From Isoetes taiwanensis (lineage: Eukaryota; Streptophyta; Lycopodiopsida; Isoetales; Isoetaceae), in the NCBI GenBank assembly GCA_021234155.1, contig JAJEKV010000002.1, positions 9,264,409 to 9,328,408 on the forward strand: a stretch of 64,000 nt of DNA, written 5' to 3'. Under the pieces are notes generated by a model. The model saw only the letters and a program-made list of their open reading frames with translations. It was not told the DNA's origin and searched no databases. The translations under genes and the position numbers were made by a program. This document shows, in pieces, positions 1-11,216 of the stretch; position 1 is the first letter of the stretch, and every line of letters begins with the position of its first letter.

Positions 1-290
1 GTCAATTCACGATGCACCGCTGTAATTGCTCATGAGCGCCTCGGCATTGAGGCCCTTGCCTTGTTCAAGAATGGCTGCCCTCGCCTCATGATCTTCCGAT
101 CGGGAGCTTACAGCTATGCGTTCCGCAAGCAAGAGTCCAAAGATAGGGTTCATTGCGATGAGGCCACTTCTTTGTGTCTCGACCTACTTTGAAGGGCTCC
201 CACCAGGGATCGGCTCTTCAAAAGCGACCGGACTTTTTCGCATCACAAAGAGTAGCCTCCTCGACCGGGATCCGGGCGGAGATGGTTACC
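1..290 (-). pseudogene. LINE ORF1 fragment (copy A)
   Basis: This corresponds to 21,074-21,387, which is the N-terminal, coiled-coil part of a LINE ORF1 on the minus strand. In copy A the frame is broken by several small changes, while copy B reads through. The window edge cuts the element, so the rest of the LINE may continue to the left. Confidence 0.7.
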
Positions 291-900
291 ATTGTCTCCT
301 GCTCAACACGCTGTTTGTCCCTGTGGTCATGGTTTCCATGGCGGTGTACAAGGAATCTATGCGGGCTGCATGTCGCCAAGACTCTTCTTATCCTTCGCCT
401 TCAGAGTGCACTAGGCGAAGGCCATCTTCCAGTCTTTGTCTCGGGTCTCCATGCTGGAAACACGCCGTTTTTTCAAGGTACCTCTTGAGCAATTTGGGTG
501 TGGAGGCCCGTGATTTCCCTCGCCAAGCAAGCAATTGAAGCTCGCTGCCCTCGCCATTGCTTGAACCTGTTTTGCTGCTCCTCAACTACCTCGGTTTGGT
601 GGTGGTGAAGCACCCGATACAATTTGCCGCTAGGCTAGAGTATCCGTCATATGCCCGCCGAAAGCTATGCTTTTGTTGCACGAGACTTTGCCCGCTTCTC
701 TTTTTCGGGGTGCACTTTTTGTCAATTTTGCCGTGTCATCCGGCTCATGCGATTGGGAATGGCATCTATGTACTCTCCCCAGAGAAGTTTTGTCGCCATA
801 TCTGCGGCTAGGGTAGAGGGGATCGCGAGATCGCCATTCATCCACATGCATATCCGTGGGTGTTGATGAAGGGACGCCAGGGTTCGTCCCGCTCTTCTAT
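290..900 (-). mobile_element. 5' region of the minus-strand LINE, copy A
   Basis: This is homologous to about 21,388-21,960. Short stretches on the minus strand look coding in both copies, including a shared EYIDAIPNR peptide and a shared TPKLLKR peptide, but frames are broken in each. It may be the 5' part of ORF1 or a leader. No domain was recognised. Confidence 0.4.
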
Positions 901-934
901 CAATCGGAGTTGCCATGAATACGGTTGTCACCCT

Positions 935-1440
935 ACGACGCTTTGTCCGAAAGCCTCCAAGCACTTTGATGATGCACCACCTCTCATTTTTTACGACGCC
1001 GTCCGAAAAGCTTCCACGTGTCGAGGCAGCGCGCAGTTTGCAAGTGCAAGAAGCAAGTGCGTGCTCTTTCACCTTACGACACCGCCCCCAAAGTGTTCAA
1101 GTGCATAAATCAAGCGCAGCCTCTAGTGCAACCTCTCGCCACCTTACGGGCGGCTTGTCCGAAAGCCCCCAAGCACTTTGATGATGCACAACCTCTATCC
1201 TTTACGCATGTCTGGCCCTAAAAGCTTCCACGTGTCAGAAGTAGGTGCAGGCTTCCAAGTGCAAGAAGCAAGTGCAGGCTCTTTCACCTTACAGACACCT
1301 GTCTGAAAGTGTTCAAGTGCATAAATCAAGCGCAGCCTCTAGTGCAACCTCTGCCACCTTACAGACGCTTGTCTGAAATGAAAATAAGCAATGGTTTTTC
1401 CCCTTACAGACGCCATGCGCAGGAGGCTTCAAAGATGTAA
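935..1440. repeat. Degenerate tandem repeat, period about 212-225 bp (copy A)
   Basis: The string GCACTTTGATGATGCA occurs at 961 and 1,173. AAGTGTTCAAGTGCATAAAT occurs at 1,091 and 1,316. GTGCAAGAAGCAAGTGC also appears twice. Together they define about two diverged units. The same array lies in copy B at about 22,020-22,520. No coding content is evident. Confidence 0.8.
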
Positions 1441-1639
1441 ATGCTTTAAGCCAAGGTGATGGATGGTATCACACCCTCTGAATCCCGTCTTAAAATCGGG
1501 TTGCAAAAACTTGTTGTTTTCTCCTCTCAGATCTTAAGCGAATGTGTACAAACCATATGTCTTTATAATCATCACAGAACAAGAATTCCAATGATATGCA
1601 TTGCTCCCAAAACAGAGCTGCAGATCAATAGATATGAAG

Positions 1640-2410
1640 AAAAGTATATAGTGTTGAAAAAATCGAACAATGGAAACCCTAAAGCCAGCACTGAAAATCT
1701 GGTGTTTTTGCTCTGAAATCCTGTCTAAACATTAGCAACATAAAATATCTTTGAAAGAACTCTGAGAGAGCTTTCCAAAGATATAAATTTCATGAGAAAC
1801 CGAGTCACAGAGAAAGAGATATGAACAAAAATGTAATATGAACCACAAAGTGGTGGTGCAGGCTGTAAATCTGTGTTTTTGCTATGGAAACACCATTCAA
1901 ACACATGCAAATCACATACCTTCAGAAAGATCACTGAGGGAGCTTTCCAACGTGACAAATTTCAGCTGAAACGTAGTTAAAATCTGCCAGATACGATAGA
2001 AAATATGTGGACAATACCACGAGCACTTCAGGGTTTTTTTGCGCCCTCGATTTGCAGCCAGAAAGTTCGAGTTTTTGCAGAGGAAAAATCATAGAAAACA
2101 TATACAAATTACATACCAATAGGAAGAAATCTGAGACGACTTTCCAAAGCAATAAATTTTAGCAAAACCGGAGTCCTTGATCTCTAGATATGATCAAAAG
2201 TGTTTGGGCAGCACCAGCAGCACTTCAGGGTTTTTTTGGGACCCCAATTTGCAGCCCGAAAATCTGTGTTTCTGATGTAAAATAATCAGTGAAACATATG
2301 CAAATCACATACCGATAGAAAGAACTCTGAGATGGCTTTCCAACGCAATAGATTTCGGCTGAAACGGACTTCCAGATCTCCAGTTATGATTGAAAACGTG
2401 TGACCGGCTT
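1640..2410. repeat. Four-unit degenerate tandem repeat, period 172-197 bp (copy A)
   Basis: The landmark CTTTCCAA occurs at 1,771, 1,943, 2,140 and 2,336. Each is preceded by CACATAC-like and AGAAAGA-like sequence and followed by an ATAAATTT/ATAGATTT-like string, giving four units of 172, 197 and 196 bp spacing. In copy B the landmarks are at 22,859, 23,031, 23,228 and 23,424, with identical spacings. The short open frames here are by-products of the repeat. Confidence 0.85.
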
Positions 2411-2429
2411 TCAGAGCGCCTAGGGTTTC

Positions 2430-2780
2430 AGAGCGCCTAGAAGAAGAGAGAAAGGAATGGAATTTGGTTAAGATGGCTAAGTGACATGAATTAACCCAGA
2501 GCCACAAAGCGAGTTACACCCAATAGAGAGATGCACAAAACACCATCAGAAGGTGAAGGCGAAAAAGAGGTAGAATGCCCCAAAAAAAACTTTAAAATAT
2601 GTTAAGTTCCAAGGCTAGAAAATAATTACAAGAAAAATAAACAGGAGGAACAGGGAGAATGAAATTCCTCTAAGATAATGCAACGGAATGGAGAAAAGGC
2701 TGGCCGGATCAAGGAAGAGGCTAGAGATCGGATGAGAGCAGGGAAGAGAGCGGATCTATGAGCAAATCTGTGAGAGCAAT
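2430..2780. repeat. Dispersed repeat X, partial copy
   Basis: This resembles about 9,620-10,020. Shared landmarks, in order, are a GGAATGG/GGTTAAG(T)GACATG-like start, GTTAAG followed by CCAAGG and TAGAAAATAA, an AGGAGGA box, and CCAGATCA/CCGGATCA near GAGATCGG/GAGATTGG. Copy B carries it at about 23,510-23,850. The family is unknown and no coding sequence was seen. Confidence 0.6.
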
Positions 2781-4937
2781 CTAGAGATGAACTGGATAAC
2801 CTGTGGCGGGAGATGCAGACGATGGGCATGCACAACTAGAAAAAGAAGGATAAAATCGACGATGGTCATGCACAGCCTGAAAAAGAAAGATAAGATATAC
2901 TGGAAACCATGATGATTTAACCAGATATGATCTCAGGACAAAAAGCGATGGGTTCGATGAAGCTGTGGGATTGAACCTCTGGTGTGTGGCAGGTAAATGT
3001 CCGAGTAAACTGGAATATGTGGATAAAAAGAGCCAAGAAAAAGAAGTGGATGGGTAGAAAGGTCGTTTGGAGCAGACCCGAAGCACAGAGATGTTCACAG
3101 GGAAGAGACCAAACCATCAAGTAAAAGAAAGATGTCACATGAAAAGAGAAGAATGATAATCTAGAATCTGGAAAACAGATCGCCGAATTCAATCTAATCA
3201 AAGACAATTGTGACCCAATAGTTAGCAGATAACTCGTTATCCCGAGACGAATCCAAATATGCACAAAACCTAACCTAAAAGAGCTGTTAACTGCCTCAAA
3301 ATTTCGCCTGATACGTTTTGGTCTCGGTATGTTTGGAGCACAAGGAAGCCACGAGATTCATGAGTTCTGGAGCTACAATCTTTGATCCAAATCGGTTCTG
3401 GAGTCAAAGCCTTTATGTTTCAGAAGAAGAGGTAAGATCAATTGGTTTTAGAGATTTATCAGAGATGTATCAGCCATGATATCAGAGATAGGTTTCTGAT
3501 CCGAAAATATCCCGCAATCAGGCCAACCCTTTTCTATTTCGAGCCCAATATGCTGATTTTGGAGCCAACCTAAGCTATTTTTAGAGCCAACCTGTTTGTT
3601 TTGAGCTGATCTATTCTTCTCGATGTGTTCGTTTTTTCATGTATTATAGCGTTTGGTTCATCTTTTATTGCAAGCCATCGATGTGGGGAATATTCCTGGC
3701 ATTGTACCAGATCGATGGCCCACATCATTTACAACTAAAGCCAGACAAACTTTTCCAATGGTGCACCTTGACCTCAATGGTCTAAAACCACAATATCATT
3801 AAACGAGAGAAATTACAGAAACCTTGGTCTAAAACCCGTGGTGGGATTTGTTTTCTAGAAGACAGAGGAAGCTCAGGGTAGAATGCAGCTCAAAGAGTTA
3901 TTCCGATTGACAGGGGCCAAGCTGCCGCCTGCAACAAGTAACAGAAGAAAAAGATTGAGGATAACATTTGAGGCCGATTTCTTCAGCTTCGATTCTCTAA
4001 ACTTCCAATTTCTTTGCCAGCAGAAGAGCCTTTTGATTGATCGCTGCCTCAAGGGCACCTTTTATTAAGCTTGGCCGGAGCTAAGAACTCTCTGCAGGAT
4101 TGAAATTCATGGCCTTTTACTTTTCTGCTCAATCCGATGCCAATTGTGAGCAGATCCTCGCCGGGTTCTTCTTTCCAGTCACAATCAAATTTGAGCTCTG
4201 CTAGTGCTCCCAAATTACAGTGCCGCTACTTTTATGGGGCCGGAAAAACCCTTTGAAGAGCCTTTGAAGAAATGGAAGACAGGGGGAGAGCTCAGACAAC
4301 CACAAAGAATACCTATTCTGATCTTGGCTTCAAAGGGAAGAGCAAAGCAGCTTCGGATTCGCATCCTTTGCCAATAAGCTAAGGCCTCCAAAGCCAATTC
4401 CGCATTTTTGAGTTACAGAGAGAGCTGAACATGGATCACTTCAAATCCGCTAGATTGCAGGGGCAGGGCCACTGGATGGCCATCTCTGGCCCACGCACGC
4501 GGAGGTGCGTTGGCCTCCCTCTCGCAGACGGCGCCCTCTGGACACATACCACAGGGCAGGACAGCAATTGGCTCGTGCCTTCCAAATTTGGCTTTTTGCA
4601 ATTGAGCCTTTGCAAAAAAATCCATGCAAACAGGGAGTTCCAAACCACCCAAAATAGCAAAAACCACTCAAGCTCCTCCCACATGGCAAATTATACCATT
4701 TTTTATACAATACCATACGAAAATCATAGTCCTAACCACTGCCTGAAAACCCTCCCCCAACCCAAAACGAAATTAGCACATTATATGAACCTGGTCTGAA
4801 AATATCCCACAATCAGGCCAACCCTTTCCTATTTCGAACCCAATCCTCAGTCTCAATCAACCATCCTGCACGTCCAATATTGTTTCTTCTGTAATGGCTG
4901 ATGTAATACCCAGAGTGGCTGATATATTCTCTAATGG
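2781..4937. other. Gene-free AT-rich DNA (copy A)
   Basis: No gene, RNA or transposon signature was recognised. Open frames of 60-120 codons occur on both strands at 3,870-4,800 and are partly conserved in copy B. The longest (4,431-4,799) is cut short in B by a CAA-to-TAA change. They have no recognisable domain, and opposite-strand frames overlap, so they are not called as genes. Confidence 0.5.
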
Positions 4938-5115
4938 GCTGAATACTCTAAATAATTCTGAAATCATAATGGCTGAAATCTCTAATGGTTGAATACTTTA
5001 AATAATGGATGATGTAAATAATGGTTGAACTTGACTTAAGAATGGCTGATATATTGAGCTGAATACTCTAAATAATTCTGAATTCATAATGGCTGAATTC
5101 TCTAATGGTTGAATA
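4938..5115. repeat. Short direct repeat, period 120 bp (copy A)
   Basis: A 58-bp sequence beginning GCTGAATACTCTAAATAATT and ending CTAATGGTTGAATA occurs at 4,938-4,995 and 5,058-5,115. It is embedded in a wider (AATGGCTGA)-rich tract from 4,890. The copy B equivalent is at 26,030-26,209. Confidence 0.85.
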
Positions 5116-7641
5116 ATCCCCGGGGGTCTCACCTAAGCATATGGGGATACCTCATCTGCGTGCAAGGGGTCACCAAAAAACCCCTGTATACGACTTTTTG
5201 GAGGTGGAAAACCCTTACATACGTAAATAGGAAAAGCCAGTTTCCATGCCCCCTTCCGTATATGTACTTACAGACTATCTTAATTTTTACATACCCCTAC
5301 CCGATCTTGTACTTGAGTTTATGCATTCTAGTCTTATTTAGAGAAAAAATGGTGTTTAGCGAAGGTAAAAAATTTTATAATATTTTTAATAGGCATTTCT
5401 TGCATCTCCATCTCGGTCTAAACTATCGCGAGCATGCAACATGCAAGTCGTGCTCCTTATCTGGTCAATCAAGCCATCCTGTATATTCCATAAAGACAAC
5501 AATGTCGATCTTCAATTGCACACAACCACCTGTGTTGGGAGATTCCACTTCATATTGACTTAAATTGAACAAGTTGTATAATAAATTAAACAGTTGTAAA
5601 TCCATGCATTTTAAATGGTATTTTTAGCATATGTCCACCAATGGACATATAAATTTTGTTTAATGTATTGTCTGCCAAGGCTAGTTAGAACTTACAGTAT
5701 GCTCCGGATTCTAGAAGCTCCAGATTCTAGAAGTAGGTTCCGGAAGGTCAGAGTAGATGTCGATTCTTCTTGGAAAGAAATAAAGAGAGGATTCGTGCTC
5801 TGAAAATGCCTCCTTTGGATTCGCATTCGGCATCATCAGATCGTCGCCAAAAGCCTTTATCTATTTATATCTATGTATATTTATGCACGTTTTGGTGCTC
5901 AACCTTAACTGCGGCCAGCGCTAATCCAAAACCCAGATTTGTCTACTTCGGTGTTTGCTTCTATCCTTTCGGAATAGTTTCTTCGCAGGCTCCTGTGTCA
6001 TCAGTAAGCAGTAGGTAAGTATCCCCTTTACAGTTAATCTCATAGATTCTCCTGAATACTATCATTAAATTCCGTCCTAATAATTTACAATATGAGGTGA
6101 GCATCAAATTCCAGTAAGTGGCTATTCAAAAATTGTGCATGCAATAGGTGAGTCAGGGAAAAAAAACAGCGGGAAAAAAAAGTTGAAAAATTCCCGGTTG
6201 CTAACAGCAGAGCGTTGCCTTAGATATCCGACGCCAGAGCCACTCCTATGATTCTGCTAGGCCAGGCAAGGCTGTCGAGTTCTAGTGGTGATGGCGCTGC
6301 TTTTTTCTCACTCCTACAAAAGCTATTTCTAGCAAAAAGATTGCACAATCAAGCTCCATATGCCGGAATGCTAGAATTCGTTCTTGCAAGATTTTGTTGA
6401 AATATTTTTTATCATCAGCAACTTACATGAATAGATTGCAGTGGCAGCGAGGTAGTTATCTTGCGGGATAGTTGAGTTCCTCAAGTCCCATTCCTTTTAA
6501 GAAAAAAGGAGTATTCTGAGGTTTGATTCCTGTTACATCTCCAGAACATTCTGTTGGGATTCATCTATTGTTCTTGCTACTCTGATGTATGTCAAAGATG
6601 AAGGTTCTCCATTGCCCAAACCTTAAAGTGCATAACGGATTCCGTACCAAAGAACGTGCCATAAGCTTACATTAGGGTTGCAGCAGATAATCTTAAGAAG
6701 CTTAAGGCAACCTTCAGTGCCATAATATGTTCCTGAAGAAGAGTTTGAAGTCCCTTTTCAGGAGCCTTCTCAGAGCTACATCAAGAAAGAAAACAGGTAC
6801 TTCTTTATTTGTTCTTAAGCGTCACTTCTTTATTTGTTCTTAAGCATCACTTCATGCAGTGATGTTTCTACCATAGCCATTATTCTGTGTATGTAGCTCT
6901 ATCCCCTGTCTTAGCCATGGCAATTTTCACCTTCCAGAGATTGTTCTGAGCTACTACACCAACGGATTTAAGCAAATTTGCTGTTAGGATCAGAGGTTGT
7001 CCTTAGAGCTACATCAGGGGTCTCTAAACTGGGAATGGAAAACAAAAGCCCCATCTATTTGATGCTTTATAGGGATTGGAAAATGGCTTTCAGTTGGTCA
7101 TGCCATAGCTAAGGCCTTGATTTAAGCCTTGATTTAAGAGTTGTCACAAGGATTCTAATCTGCCTGTCATAAGCTTGAACAGAGAAATTGAAAGAATTGG
7201 GTATATGGCAACCAAAAAGGGGAAGCATTTAACAAAAAAAAAAAAAAAAAAAAAAAAAACGTTCAGCATTTACAGAAAGAGAAATTCAGCTTTCCAGATG
7301 GTGTCACGCTCATGCCAATTTGCACCGGCCCACGATGGCACAGATTTGTTTTGGTGCGATGATAGCTGCTCCTTGCAGACCTTCTCCATAGCTTGCTGGA
7401 CTTGGCCTGTGAGCTAAACTAGGTTATAAGGGTCATTAGAATGGGGAATATGGAAGTCACAAGTGTAAGGCACTTTCTTTTGCATTATTCTTCATCAGTG
7501 GGAGTTCTATCAACTTGATGTGCCAAGAGTATTCCAAGCTAACATGTGAAGATGGTTAACGAAAGATTGTTGTGTTTGCTTGCACTTTGTATCCAGTTGT
7601 CTATTGTCTTTTTCTTTCTGCATGATTGGCTGTAGAGCTGG
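5116..7641. other. Gene-free DNA (copy A)
   Basis: No gene was recognised. There is a 26-base A run at 7,234-7,259 of the kind left by retrotransposition, but no matching element body was identified upstream. The 80-codon frame over it is a lysine-rich artefact of the A run. In copy B this interval carries many CAG/CTG-associated differences. Confidence 0.5.
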
Positions 7642-7785
7642 GGGATTAGTAAATCATTAAGGAATATGGCTTGCATAATCTTTCTCATGAGATTATGAAG
7701 CTACAGAAGCTCAGGGATCAGTAAATCATTAAGGAATATGGCTTGCATAATCTTTCTCATGAGATTATGAAGCTACAACAGCTCA
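7642..7785. repeat. 72-bp tandem duplication (copy A)
   Basis: Two units of about 72 bp begin at 7,642 and 7,714 with GGGAT(T/C)AGTAAATCATTA and share the palindrome TCTCATGAGA. Copy B has the same duplication at 28,718-28,863, so it predates the segmental duplication. Confidence 0.9.
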
Positions 7786-9135
7786 TAGCTAGGCTTGGGA
7801 AGAAAATTAGTTTTTGTCATAATGACTGCAATATGGAAATATAATGTTGGATGTTAAATGGAAATTCCTTAGTTAATCAAATTTCATCTATATTCTGAAG
7901 GATGTGTTTAAAAACCAGATATTTCGAAGTTTTAATATTTTGTTTATCAGTTAGGAATGAGTGGTTGAATTTCATCAAATGTATCTTAGAACATCAGGTA
8001 GATGAGATTACATACATTAGTTATTGTGTGTGCTCTAGTTAAAAATGCAACATGAGGCTAACATTAACAGAAAATGCTGTTGTTAGGAAATGAATTTGCA
8101 CTTCGTTTGGGAACCTGCATATGCCTTATGTTGATTCTTAACATCTGAAGGATAGACCCTGCTTGCAATATCATTAGACAAAATTGGAACATCGTTAAAA
8201 TCACAGGCATTTATCACTTAGTTGCTTTGATAACAACAATCATGCATACTGCTAAAGAGTAAATCTAGAACATCAACCTTCCAAAGACACTTCTTATTTG
8301 GCTTGAATGTTAGACTGTCCTCAATGCAAATTTAAACAAATTTTAGTGATCCCAAATGACTTAAAAGGATCTACAGAGGAATGTTGAGTGAACATTAGGT
8401 ACACCTATGAGCATCTATAGTAAACCTCAAGGCAACCTAAAGAAATGGAACGAAATCTTGCTAGAATCTAAGGAAACATACAGATTGAGTTTCGTCTTCC
8501 TCTTCCTCTACATCAACAATAATTTTCACTATGATTGGTGTGCACCCACTCAAAAGTGACATCCACCTCTTTCTCTATATTAACTCATTTCCATGATAAT
8601 TGGTATGCACCATTAGATTTCCTAGAAAATCTTTTAAATTCGATGTAAAAATGCATTAAATATGCATTTAGTGATGAATCTTCATAGAATATCAAGGAAA
8701 TTGATAAATCTTGAGTGAATTTCAAAGAATCTCAAGGAATCTTGCAAGATATGCCCATACCTCTTGTGGAATATAAATGAATTTTGAGGTAATCTAATAG
8801 AATGTCAAGGGGAATCTTCATAGGATCAAAGGGAATCTTGAGATAATTTCGAACATGAACATTAGGCCACGATTCAATGGGATGGAATCGGTATTTGGGT
8901 TTTCTATCCGGACACCAAGATTCTTTTAACATGGGTTGATTTCACATTGGGCCTCCTCATACCGTTTTTGACACAAAAGGAAATGTTGGCGGCCAAGGTC
9001 GTCCGCGATAAATTCTTGTAATATAAAAATATACAATGCATTTCGTATTCATACAATGGTTATGTACTAGGTAATTGATGGGCGTGGGATTTTATGCCAC
9101 GTAAAACCACGAGCTGGGCGACAAGTGGGGAAAGA
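7786..9135. other. Gene-free DNA downstream of the aldehyde oxidase fragment (copy A)
   Basis: This is the copy of the 3' flank of the oxidase gene. No gene was seen. About 8,460-8,880 is essentially identical to B, whereas the flanks on both sides carry clustered differences. A CACTA-like terminus lies at 8,988-9,024. Confidence 0.5.
8988..9024. mobile_element. CACTA-like terminus (solo end)
   Basis: Read on the minus strand, the sequence TTACAAGAATTTATCGCGG followed by a GC-rich near-palindrome (ACGACC-TTGGCCGCC) resembles the CACTA(C)AAGAAA-type ends and subterminal hairpins of plant CACTA elements. The same string is in copy B at about 30,061-30,100, and a related one in the other orientation is at 46,968-47,010. 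No transposase or matching second end was found, so this is a remnant at best. Confidence 0.35.
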
Positions 9136-9359
9136 TCAATTACCATTTACCAAGGGCATAGCACGCAAATATTGTTCCACATTAGTAAGCCCACATAAAG
9201 ATCTAACTTTATCCATGGTGGCGGGTATCCAATTGGAAAAAGTCATCCGAGGAAGGCTTCCGTGTGGCATCGCATTCAAATCTTGGCGAGGCATTTGTTA
9301 TTGCATGTCGATTGCAAAATACATTGTTGAAGCAAGCACAAGAGGTGGCTCTCCCGGGT
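9136..9359 (-). pseudogene. Orphan last exon of aldehyde oxidase (copy A)
   Basis: This is the counterpart of the functional last exon at 30,215-30,444. The TGA stop context is kept (9,136-9,138), but several small indels break the frame and the acceptor CAG of the real gene reads CAC here. Peptide fragments [12 protein letters not shown] and RHAIT are still visible on the minus strand. No other exon of the gene lies next to it. It shows that the duplicated segment began inside the last intron of the oxidase gene. It cannot be functional. Confidence 0.93.
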
Positions 9360-9383
9360 GTTTTAGACCATAATAAGCATATC

Positions 9384-10075
9384 GAGAAGAAGCAAAAGGG
9401 ACTCAGATAAAAAGGGATCAAATGAATATCTGTAAATGAGCATGCAGATAATAGAATAGAAGGGTATTAATAAGCAAAAATGTGAATGATGATATCTAGA
9501 GCACATAATTAAATGCAAATACAACTCCCAAGTCCCATGAACAAGGTTCAAATAATATTTATGCTGGGTATCTAACCAAAATTTCATGACAAATCCCCTT
9601 GAACAATGGTCTAGAATAAACTTGTTAAAGCTAAGGGAATGGTATATAGTTACAGATGGTTAAGTGGCATGTACTAATCTAGAGCCTAAAAGCAAGTTAA
9701 GCCAATTGAAAATTCAACCCGAAAGAAAGTTAGCAAACACAAATCGTACGAAAAACAGTATCTTGAATGAGAAGATGGTGGGCCAGGAAGATGTGCAGAA
9801 AAATCGTCGAAGACCGAGGCAAAGGCAAAGAGGAGATATCATGTCTCAAAAAACAACATCAATAAGTTAAGCCCCAAGGGTAGAAAATAAAAATAAGAAG
9901 AATAACAAACTAGGAGGATAATCATTGAATGTAACCTCTAAGGTAAATCAATAAAAGGGAGAAAGAAACAAGCCAGCCAGATCAGGGGCCGGAGATTGGG
10001 ATGGCAAAGGAGGCTAGAGAAGTGAAGTGTAGCAACTTACAAGGGAGCGAAAGCACTCTAAAGGTGGAAAGCCAC
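9384..10075. repeat. Dispersed repeat X, longest copy
   Basis: This starts exactly where copy A ends. Its first part (9,384-9,660) matches 16,468-16,715, with shared landmarks AAATGAGCATGCA, TGAATGATG, AATGCAAAT and CTTGAACAATGGTC. Its second part (9,620-10,020) matches 2,430-2,780. No coding domain was recognised. The family is unknown, and an LTR or a non-autonomous element is possible. Confidence 0.65.
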
Positions 10076-10580
10076 AAAAAAGCGAATTGACACGTCAGTA
10101 ATGTGCGCCATTTTTCTTGATTGCTTTGTCTTATCTGATTCAAACACAAATCTTGATCTGTTGTGCTAATTCAAGCTGTTTCTGAAGGCAATTTGTGGGA
10201 TTAAGATTGCCAGCCTTGTAGGGGCTTGCAATTCTCATGATTCCCCTCATCAAATGCCACAAATGGATACCAATGTCTTCACAATTATCAAGCAAAACTC
10301 GAGACTGACCTGTGGATATCTGAAAGGCTCTCCCTCTGACTTATGGAATTCGCTAATCTCTGAACAGCATTTTCCAGAAGAATTATTTGCCCCTGAGTAT
10401 TCATTTGTTCCGAGTTCAGTAGAATTTGAAGTGGAGATTGTAGAATCTTGGCTACAGGAGTTCATTGGAAAAAAAGAAGTCTCAGCTTCGGGCATTTTTC
10501 ATGTTTGAATCATTGTGATTGGGCTACATCCAAGATCGTGGTAAAAGTCTACTCTGAACAATGATTCATGTCTACATACA

Positions 10581-11158
10581 ATGATATTGCTCAGCAGCTG
10601 GCATCTTTGCAAGAGGGCCTCAGTGCACATGGCCAACATTACTGTCAGTAATAATTTTATGGATGAAGAAATGGTACAAGACACTCCAGAAAGGGATGCA
10701 ACTGGCCTGGAATATGACAATAATTGGTTGGATATTGATAAGAATATGGCAGCTGACCCTACTCAAGAAATTACTGTTGTCCTGCAAGAAGGCCTAACTC
10801 AGCCTGAGGAAAACAGCAATCCAGGTCATGTTTCTTCTCTTTCCCCATCTTTTATGCATAATCTTTTAAATCTTCCTGTCTCTCCTAAAAATAGAATGTT
10901 TGAATTCATTCCTGGAGGATCCTCAGATATTAGTGAAGATGAAATTGAAAATGCAAATGATAAAAAGAAATTGCGAAGGGATAAATTTCTTGTTGATTGC
11001 TCTAATCTTTGGATTAACGCCCAAATCTGAATCCTCTAGGCCAAATGCCTTATCTAAGTACAAGAAGCATGATTCAACTCTTGCTGATCTCACTAATACT
11101 CCTGCTGCTAATACTAGAAGTAAACATAGAAAAGGAAAAAAGAAAAAGAGATATATTT
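10581..11158 (+). pseudogene. L1 ORF1 remnant
   Basis: This is an acidic, low-complexity open stretch of about 149 codons (10,581-11,030). A frame change follows into a basic tail ending KHRKGKKKKRYI (to 11,158), as at the end of many plant L1 ORF1 proteins. The usual N-terminal DUF4283 domain and CCHC knuckle were not seen, so the 5' part is missing or unrecognisable. An 84-codon frame at 10,254-10,508 may be more of it. The product would have been an RNA-binding partner of ORF2. Confidence 0.55.
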
Positions 11159-11216
11159 AACTTTCTGGTTTGCTGCTTCCTTTTCCTTCTTCTTGATTTT
11201 CTAAGCTCAAAGTATA

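Larger units (their letters stand above)
1..9383. repeat. Copy A of a 9.4-kb direct segmental duplication
   Basis: This stretch aligns in the same orientation with 21,074-30,470. The match starts at the window edge, so the left boundary is not seen. It ends at 9,383 (B: 30,470), just after the shared CCATAATAAGCATATC. Beyond that, A enters a dispersed repeat and B enters the last intron of the aldehyde oxidase gene. Long blocks are almost identical, for example about 1,930-2,690 and 3,030-5,200. Others carry clustered differences, mostly at CAG or CTG. Because B is continuous with the intact gene, B is probably the original site and A the derived copy. A false duplication made by the assembler is an alternative. 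Confidence 0.96.

Noticed and set aside
3873-4068. 61-codon frames on both strands, conserved in copies A and B
   Set aside because: Conservation only reflects the recent duplication. Frames on opposite strands overlap and neither shows a domain.
4431-4799. 122-codon plus-strand frame
   Set aside because: It is stopped early in copy B by one C-to-T change, overlaps three opposite-strand frames and has no recognisable domain.
7175-7417. 80-codon lysine-rich open frame
   Set aside because: It is created by the 26-base A run; there is no homology and the frame differs in copy B.
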